From assembly GCA_910589415.1 (NCBI GenBank), contig OU342633.1:4440858-4504857 (forward strand): a DNA stretch of 64,000 nt. Direction: 5' to 3'. The notes beneath the pieces were generated by a model. It was not told the origin of the DNA. It saw nothing but the letters and a program-made list of their open reading frames with translations, and searched no databases. The stretch is from Malachius bipustulatus (taxonomy: Eukaryota; Arthropoda; Insecta; Coleoptera; Melyridae). Shown here in pieces: positions 57,246 through 64,000 of this stretch. A program made the translations under genes and the position numbers. The first letter of the stretch is position 1, and each line of letters starts with the position of its first letter.

Positions 57246-58800
57246 ATCGAACGGATCCCCTCCCTTGAAAAATGGTGAAAGATAATTTCCATGTTTGCGG
57301 GAAAATACCCAGTTTAACTGAAAGATTGAATAATTTCAGTAACCAATGTTTGATGGCTTCACTGCAATTAATAATTATAATTGGATGAATTTTATCTGGA
57401 CCAGGACTTTGGCCAGAATTCAAATTATTTATGCACGTTTCAATATCCTCCAAGGTGAACACAATACTGCCGATAGAGTCATTAAACTCGAAAGGTACAG
57501 CTGTTTTGCTAAGATCAACATTACGATAAATGCTTCTAAATTTACCAGCAAAAAGATTGACAATATCTTGACCGTTATCAGCCGTTTGATCATTTAGGTG
57601 AAGGGTTGACGGTATCGAATTATTAGAACTGAGATTGTTAACATACTTAAAAAAATTTTTAGAGTTACATTTTATTGATTCTTCCGTAGATTCAAGATAT
57701 AATCTTTCATCTCTATGAGCTAATAGTTTAGAATAAGCTCTATCCCTTTTAAATCTATTAAAGAAAAACCTGGACTTGTACCTTTTGTATAGTTTGTGAG
57801 AGATTTTCTTATTAATAATTGCCGCTTTCAGATCATTTGAGTACCAGTGAGGAAAAGTTCTAGATTTAGTCTTTAATGTAGGTACAAAATCATCAATTAA
57901 CGTCTGAAAAATTAACTCAATATTAGTAACACATTCATTAAACTGAATCTCACCTGAAATGCCATCAGGAATAGCGATATCATTCAACTTCTCAGAAATT
58001 TCAGTGAAATTTGCATGTTTAAAATCTAAAATAACATCATTGCATTCACATAAAGTCATAGCTGATGCTTGGAATGAAATAGATAAGGGATGATGGGCCT
58101 CGTCGCATTTTATCAAAAAGTCATTACACAAATTAATGTCGGAGTTATAAAAGTTAGTAAAAACTAGATCTAAAATATTACCAAAAACGTTCTTATTATT
58201 ATTTAGTTGAATAATATTGTATGATTTACACCACTCAGACATAATGTGAGCAGCTTCTCTAAAATTGACATCTTTATTATAGCCATAGGCGGTAGAATAA
58301 CAAGATTCATTAAGCCATTCGTATCCTGGAATATTAAGGTCTCCCAGGAGACAAAACTTAGTTGTATTATCATTGACTAGGATAATATCACAGAGAGATG
58401 TTTGTAAACATTCTATAAATTCAGAATAATATTCCGACTTAGAACCGGTGGGAATGTAACAAACTCCAAAAATAAAGCAAGAGTCAATAGTAAATACTTT
58501 TATAAATGTTAATTCAAAAGAATTATCACTAATGGCAATTTTCTCAAATTTAAATTTCTTATGGAGGGCAATGAGGACGCCCCCACCATCCTTTTTATCA
58601 CTAGTGAACAAAGTTCTATCACATCTTATAATATTATAATTAAATAAACCTAATTCTGTGTCGTTAATATCCTCGCTTAACCAAGTTTCCGTTAGGGCAA
58701 TGATGTCGTATTCCTCCAACAGACCGATACCACTCCGAACAACGTTGAGTCTACCGCGGATACTATGAGCATTTTGATAGTATACATTAATTTGTACGGG
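57232..58800 (-). pseudogene. LINE C endonuclease and RT N-terminus
   Basis: Frame from about 58800 (VYYQNAHSIRGRLN), then YDIIALTETWLSE (catalytic E), GGGVLIAL, FIFGVCYIPTGS, CLLGDLNIPGYEW, DLVFTN and HHPLS, a full AP-type endonuclease over about 240 residues. A basic linker with HWYSNDLKAAI and LYKRYKS follows, then the RT start SGQSPGPDKIHP. It breaks into a wrong frame about 15 codons before the stop at 57232. Confidence 0.85.
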
Positions 58801-58812
58801 GCTTGATAATTC

Positions 58813-59307
58813 CTATTCATGATTACTGCTCGATGATGTTCTTTTCTTCTTATGAGATTTATCGGTGACAATGGTAGGGAGACCACGAATATATTTGATA
58901 AATATACCTTCTTCACCTTTGCTTTTACGAGTCTTGAGCTCTTTCACGACTCGAGAACGATAGTCTCGTTGTTTCTGTGTAAGGTCAGCTGACATCGATA
59001 AGCTGCCTTCGCAAATTGTCTTCTTATTGTGGAAAAACCAGTGAACACCATCTTTGTTAGGAAGAGTGACCTTGAGCGGACGCTTGGACTCTTTGGAATA
59101 TTTACTTCCCAATCTTGAAACAACAACATCATTGACGTTAAATGGTGGAACTTCGCCGCATTTCGAAACCAAACCAACAACCATTTTTTTATCTGTAGAG
59201 TCCGCATTTTTGGAATCAGCTGCTTTATAAATGATGACGTTATTCTCACGATATTTCTGATCTTGGATTTCAGCTATAACTTCATCGGCGAGAAAAAGAT
59301 AATTCAT
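58813..59307 (-). pseudogene. LINE C ORF1, C-terminal part
   Basis: 164 codons open: IAEIQDQKYRENNVIIYKAA, NDVVVSRLGSKYSKESKRPL, HWFFHNKK, LTQKQRDYRSRVVKELKTRK and a basic KKKRTSSSS end. This is the RRM-like and C-terminal part typical of CR1/jockey ORF1 proteins. The N-terminal zinc region is lost by 5' truncation. The stop lies 13 bases before ORF2. Confidence 0.75.
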
Positions 59308-59722
59308 AAAAAATGTTTCTAACTTTTCTGAATTTTAACTGATTCTGGTAAATAAATTTGTTTCAATTCTTTAATTTAATTTTATTATTTTTAATTATAT
59401 AATTCAACAAAACCAAAAGTGAAGAAAAAAATTACAAGGGAAAAACGCAAAATTCATGGTGTGGCGACCACTTGTCAGCCTTAACGAAAATATGAAGCAA
59501 AAACTTCTCACATATCTGATGTGAGAGCGTAAAAGAGCGGAAAATAGATTATACCACATTATTAGAAATTAAAAAAAAAATTAAAGAAATCAAAAAAATC
59601 AAATAAATCAAAAAATCACGATTTTTTTTTTTTTTTTTTTAATAATTTGATTTTTTTAATAAAAATCATTGATTTTTGATTTTTATAAAAAAATCATGAT
59701 TTTTTCGAACCCTGCATTGACC

Positions 59723-60105
59723 AAAATCTAAACTGGGCAGCCCATACCTCTTATGCGGCAGACTCTCTAGCTCTTGTTTCCTTTTGAGATGACTCCAACA
59801 TACTATCTCTCATAATATACTGCTCTCAGCATATTACGGACATTTCTATAGTCATGTTGCATATGGCATGGCCGTCTGGAGCAGCACCGAGAAGTCTCTC
59901 CGTAGAGTTTTCCTTCTTCAGAAGAGGGCTCTTAGGATCCTAGCAAGCGACTTGGTCTTCTAACATTGCCCGCCCTGTATGTTTTCTCCCTCCTCAAACT
60001 GATCTACAAAAATCAGGCTAAGCTTGATCCTTTCCGATTCAATCACAATTATCATACTCGGTTCAATCTATTTATACTACCAACCCACCACCTTTCGTCC
60101 ACTGA
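59723..60105 (+). pseudogene. LINE B RT thumb and C-terminal region
   Basis: Continues from the hAT junction as QNLNWAAHTSYAADSLALVS, then GHFYSHVAYGMAVWSS, FLLQKRALRILAS and LPTHHLSSTE, with several frame changes. These are the usual post-thumb blocks of CR1/jockey RT. Cut at 60105 by LINE D. Confidence 0.75.
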
Positions 60106-62651
60106 GTAGTAGTAGTAGTAGTATGGTGGGTTGGGGTGGTGCACCCCAAGCGACTAGGCCACCGAGGGCCCTTTTCGCCGTACCCGAACCATGGTGAAAC
60201 TCCTACTCGAACCTCCCCGACCTTTTAATGAAGGCCAGAAGGTTGTTGTATGAGAGGAGTTTCATTTCTTCCTCTTGTAGCTCCTCAGACCCAAAGATGT
60301 TGAGCCTGAGGTTGCTATAGACCTCGCATACGCCCACATAATGGTGGGAGTCCTCGTCATCCATTCCGCATTTAGGGCAGACCGGGTCCCGAGTGACCCC
60401 CATCACTTGTAGGTGTCTGTTCAGACTGCTGTGACCGGTGAGAACCCCGACTAGTAGTCTGAGTTATTTCCGGTTCATTCTGGACATGCTGGTCCATCTG
60501 TTTCCGATCGGACTGGCCAGAAACAGCCTGGCCTGTCTGCAGCCTGGTGCTGTTTCCCAGTGGTTCTCTAAACCATTACGAGTCCATTCTTTTATAGATT
60601 CTTTGAGAAGATTTTTGGTCAGACCCAGGACGGGCTCTGGCCCACAAAAGGTTTCCCTGGTCCCGAGCTTCGCGTAGTGATCTGCTAGCTCATTGCCTGG
60701 TATACCTGAGTGTGCAGGAACCCACACGATATGCACTGATTTCCTGTCCGCCAGTCTGTTCAGCGCCTCGACACACTCCTGGGCCAGTGGAGAGCTGGTT
60801 CCGTGTGTGCCCAGCGCTTTCGCGGCGGCCTGACTATCCGTGCATATGTATATCGTCCGTTCCTTGGCTTCTGTTATCTGCTCCAATCTAGCTGCTTGCA
60901 AGATAGCATAAATCTCCACCTGGGAGACGGTTGCTGTGGACCCAAGAGGAAAGGATCTTCCCAGTTTCCGTCCAGCCAGGTAGAGCCCCGCTCCTATGTA
61001 GCCATTTTTGTTCCTGGAGCCGTCTGTGAAACAAACTAGTCCTCCTGGTTCGAAGGCTACTACCTCCCTTTTTTCCCACTTTTCCTTTTCAGGAATTTGC
61101 AGGGTAAATTTCTTGTTTTCTCTGTTTTTCCTTGTTTTTGAGGTAGCCATAAGGTTTGAGATTGGTATCTCCATCTCGGCAACCTTGGCTATCTCTGTGT
61201 GCCCTTAGTATCCTCCACCTTTCCATAGTCCCGAATCACGCATTCTTAAGTGGGCCGCCGTGGCCTCCCCTTTTATCCAAATGGGAAGCGGTGGCAACTC
61301 CAGAATGACATTCAGGGCTGCTGACGGGGTGGTTCTCATTGCACCTGTTATTAACAAACTGGCGAGCCGTTGGAGTTTGGCTAGCCTGTTTGTGACGGTT
61401 TTGCTTGTGGTTGTTTTCCACCAGACCACCGAACCATAGCTGATTCTTGGTCTGATGATGGCCGTGTATAACCAGTGCATTATCTTCGGTTTTAGCCCCC
61501 ACACCTTCCCTATTGTCCCTCTTTGCTGCCATAGAGATGACACAGTTTTTGTAACTATTCTGTCAATCTGTGGCCTCCAGGTCAGTTTTTCATCTAGTAC
61601 CATTCCAAGGTATTTGGCCTCCCCACTAAGAGTTAAGAGTTTGCTGAACAGCTTGGGTGGTTTAAATCCTCTTTTTTCCCTTCTCCTTGTGAAGAGGACC
61701 ATGTCGGTCTTTCCGGGGTTAATGGTCAGCCCGGCCTCCACACCATTTTTCAATTATCTTGCATGCACTCTGCATGCGATGGCAGACCACGCTTAGGAAT
61801 TGGCCGGTTACTAGAACCAGCCCGTCGTCAGCGTATGCCTGTGCATACAGTCCGTCATCTGTCAGGCGCTTTAGGAGGCCGTCCATGATCAGGCACCACA
61901 GGTGAGGTGATAGGCAGCTGCCTTGGGGGCATCCACCACTCACCGCAATGCCCACTCGAACTTCTCCCGCACCCGACGACACCTGCCTGCTTTCGATCGC
62001 TGAAGCAATCCAGTTAATCAGGACCGAGGGGGGGGGGTGCCCCTGGATTGCAGCTCTGTGCATATGGTTTTTGTTCTTGCCTTGTCAAAAGTGCCTTCCA
62101 CATCAAAGAAAATGGCCAAGGCCCAGTTCCCGTGATGCAGCGCTTTTTCAATTTCTCTAGTCACTGCGTGTAGGGCAGTTTCTATGGATCTTTGCTTCAG
62201 GTAAGCATGTTGACCCTTGTGAAACGGGAACTCATGCAGTGTGTTTTCTATCAGGTATCTGTCGACTATCCTTTCTAGCATTTTAAGCATGAAAAATGTC
62301 AGACTGATAGGCCTGAATGACTTAGCTAACGTGTAGTCCTCTTTTCCTTGTTTGGGAATGAAGACCACATTTGCTCTCCTCCATGCCTGGGGCACATATC
62401 CCGTTGCTAGGCTAGCCCAGAATATGTTTCTCACGCTGGGGAGAATCGTTTCCCGGCCCACCTGCAGCAATGCTGGGAAAATGCCATCAGGTCCTGCTGT
62501 CTTGTATGGGCGGAACTCTTTGCTTACCCTTCGTATGACCTCGTCGTTTACCAGATTTTCGGCTAGCTGCCAGTCCGAGGTTGGCTCCGCCCGCCTTTCT
62601 GGGTCGACTTGGTCTGTTCCCGGGAAGTGGATTCTGAGGAGGTGCTCAATC
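60106..62651 (-). mobile_element. LINE D (I/LOA-type with RNase H), 5'-truncated
   Basis: Near-matching duplications TCGTCCACTGA (60095-60105) and TCGTCCATTGA (62652-62662). Tail (TAC)n at 60106-60120. Carries RT, RNase H and a CCHC-type C-terminus. LINE B reads on in frame after excision (HLSSTE-KTFTYAA). Confidence 0.85.
60203..61201 (-). pseudogene. LINE D RNase H and C-terminal zinc motif
   Basis: Same frame as the RT. RNase H motifs: LVCFTDGSRNKNGYIGAG (first D), SQVEIYAIL (E), IYICTDSQAAAKAL (second D) and VPAHSGIPGNELADHYAKLG (last D). After a stop (60464-60466) the frame continues with LRLLVGVLTGHSSLNRHL and CPKCGMDDEDSHHYVGVC to the end at 60203. RNase H removes the RNA template during insertion; it marks the I-type superfamily of LINEs. 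Confidence 0.88.
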
Positions 62652-62659
62652 TCGTCCAT
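61205..62659 (-). pseudogene. LINE D reverse transcriptase
   Basis: Minus strand: YKTAGPDGIFPALLQVG, NVVFIPKQGK, FRPISLTFFMLKMLERIVDR, AIFFDVEGTFDKA, SGGCPQGSCLSPHLWCLIMD, AQAYADDGLVLV (YADD) and INPGKTDMVLF, LGMVLDEKLTW. Two frame changes, at the 10-G run near 62029 and near 61745, cancel each other, so the RT returns to its frame. A TAA at 61205-61207 then separates it from RNase H, which is in the same frame. Mild decay only. The group is I/LOA/Outcast-like, judged by the RNase H that follows. Confidence 0.85.
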
Positions 62660-62662
62660 TGA

Positions 62663-63123
62663 AAAGACGTTTACATACGCGGCTATAAAATACCTGAACC
62701 ATTTCAGACTAGACCCATCAACCGTTGGATTCTCTCAGTTCAAATTATATCTGCGGAGACATCTGACAGAGCTGGAACCATATACTTCCATGGATATATA
62801 CTGTCTTCCTCACCCCCACTTTTTGTGACTTAACCACCTGAAAATATAGATACTTTTGCTTGATAACATCAGCATCTGGACAACCCCATTTTACGACGAT
62901 ATAGTATTTGGAACTATGTATAGGCTAATGCATTAATGTACACTGTCTGTTGTTTGGAGTTTTATTTTTTTGATGTTAAATCGCTTTCTGTTGAATACAG
63001 ATGCGATTTGTGTGAATTGGTATCGTTTCTGTTCACTGAATTTTTTTTTTCTATTACATAACGCTATTGTACTGTTCAATGATTGTTGCAATTTTTGTAC
63101 AATAAAGAGAGATATTATTATTA
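62663..63123 (+). pseudogene. LINE B RT C-terminus, 3' UTR and tail
   Basis: Begins KTFTYAAIKYLNHFRLD, then FSQFKLYLRRHLTELE and a stop near 62828. The 3' UTR ends GTACAATAAAGAGAGATATT and (ATT)n at 63112-63123. Its inverse copy occurs at 48966-49046. Confidence 0.8.
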
Positions 63124-64000
63124 TTAAAAAAAACTTCACCACTGCATGGCTAAAACATAGTCTACTTGCACCACAGGTGGAACAAGACTTGTTGTTCTCT
63201 CTGTACTCCCGTTGTCCTTCTGTAAAAGCTGCTGCACAGAATACAAAGTGGCCGTAAGAATGTTGGGGGTTGTTTTTCCCTGACAATGTTATTCTAGATA
63301 ATAGTCACTTGTGCAAACATTTATTTATGTAGAGTAAATGTATGTTATGATCACGAACAACTGTCCAGATACCCTCTAAATGTTTTCCTGCTATCATGTC
63401 TGGCAGAAGATTTTATACTTTATTGCATGTTCGAAGATCTGATACCGTAAACGACATAAATTTTTGTAAACAGGTGGATAATTTAGTACCAATAAGAACT
63501 CTGTTTAACTAAGTTGGACAGACATGTCAAGCAAAATATCGAATAAGTTACTGAAGATGAATCGCTTGAAGCATTTGGAAAATGCTGTAGATTCCAACAC
63601 TACATTACCAATAAACAAGCAAAGTATGACATGAAAATGCTTGCTCTGGTAGATTCATGAACGTTTTATATCCATAAATTATTATAGTACGAGAGCCCAC
63701 GACCAAAATTTTTGTCTCATAGCAATACGACCAAAACCGCATCAAATTAATAGATTCGATTATTCTGAACCCGAAAATCGCAATATCAGAAATTTTCCGT
63801 GTATCGTCCGACCTAACCAAATTTTCAAAAATGTCAAAAAATTTTACCAAACTGTATCATAGCAATCCGTCTGATTTTCAGAATATAGTTAAATGATACC
63901 TCTAAGATATCGAAAATAAGTTTTTCAGACGCCACTAGCGTAGCGTGTACCCGGGAGACCACTTAAAAAAATTAAAAATGAGACAAAAAAAAAGTATCAT
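63124..64000. other. 3' flank of LINE B
   Basis: Mostly featureless AT-rich DNA. A small candidate exon (63523-63633, plus) reads MSSKISNKLLKMNRLKHLEN and stops making sense at a donor-like AAAGTATGA. It resembles in style the candidate exons at 34842 and 48661, but no family is recognised. Confidence 0.3.

Larger units (their letters stand above)
55803..59310 (-). mobile_element. LINE C (CR1/jockey group), 5'-truncated
   Basis: Minus strand: end of ORF1, full ORF2 with one frameshift, and a (TAAA)n-type tail at 55803-55830. Inserted in the hAT element, so younger than it. Confidence 0.88.
55219..59714. mobile_element. hAT element (4496 bp) carrying LINE C
   Basis: CAGGGTTCG and CGAACCCTG ends with a perfect 8-bp duplication CATTGACC (55211-55218, 59715-59722). 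GATTTAAATC-type sub-terminal repeats line the left end and AAAAATCA-type repeats the right end. Without LINE C about 1 kb remains, with no transposase. Removing it and one duplication restores the LINE B frame (GFHID-QNLNW). Confidence 0.92.
49047..63123 (+). mobile_element. LINE B (plus strand, split by five insertions)
   Basis: Pieces 49047-49558, 50923-51186, 52274-52444, 53869-55218, 59723-60105 and 62663-63123 add up to about 3.1 kb of one non-LTR retrotransposon: endonuclease, RT and 3' UTR with AATAAAGAGAGATATTATT and a (ATT)n tail. The 5' side starts near the endonuclease start, so ORF1 is missing. Four of five junctions show exact or near-exact target duplications. Confidence 0.88.

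Noticed and set aside
62352..62828. 158-residue plus-strand frame
   Set aside because: Mostly antisense to the LINE D RT; only its last part, from 62663, is the real LINE B C-terminus.

Overview
This is transposon-saturated insect DNA. I see no complete host gene, operon, rRNA gene, CRISPR array or prokaryotic gene. The insect assignment rests on an intact gag-pol-env errantivirus, a baculovirus-F-like env, and the mix of LINEs, hAT, piggyBac-like and Tc1/mariner-like elements in AT-rich DNA. The insect order is unresolved.

Region 1 (1-31319). A minus-strand Ty3/gypsy-type element has its 5' LTR at 31072-31319. Its gag gene is cut in two: the N-terminal part lies at 30844-31010 and the following part at 1-309. 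Between the halves sit 30,516 bp (319-30834), bounded by 92-bp terminal inverted repeats (about 92% identical) and a perfect 9-bp target duplication (CTTACTAGG at 310-318 and 30835-30843). The insert therefore behaves as one giant DNA transposon. Inside it, two arrays of a ~179-bp satellite face each other in opposite orientation (2031-3966 and 25912-29312). Between them are foldback MITEs, a mariner relic hit by a 5S-like SINE, a broken DUF6589-like gene, a gypsy LTR with its primer-binding site, a hAT-type element, and the errantivirus.

The errantivirus (10499-19324, 8826 bp) has 382-bp LTRs that look identical, a 4-bp target duplication (ACAA), a tRNA-Ser-like primer-binding site, a polypurine tract, and open gag, pol and env. 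gag and pol are joined by a canonical A-AAT-TTT slippery heptamer; env begins at a likely splice acceptor. It looks like a very recent insertion.

Region 2 (31320-38530) holds AT-rich DNA, foldbacks, a palindromic tandem repeat, a 1720-bp element with an 8-bp target duplication, and one copy of a repeat family seen again at 52445-53868.

Region 3 (38540-47620) is an old minus-strand LINE (LINE A). It was cut by a restriction-like-endonuclease LINE, a (ATT)n-tailed LINE, a piggyBac-like MITE (TTAA), an 859-bp inverted-repeat element, and a 2.7-kb Tc1/mariner-type element carrying an intact 460-residue DD82E (Sailor-like) transposase.

Region 4 (48966-63123) is a second old LINE (LINE B, plus strand, about 3.1 kb when reassembled) split by five insertions: two hAT elements, a foldback, a second copy of the region-2 repeat, and LINE D, which has an RNase H domain. 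The larger hAT contains LINE C. In several cases removing the insert and one target duplication restores the host element's reading frame, which gives a readable insertion order.

All coordinates and motifs were read by eye. Family names come from remembered motif patterns, not from database searches.
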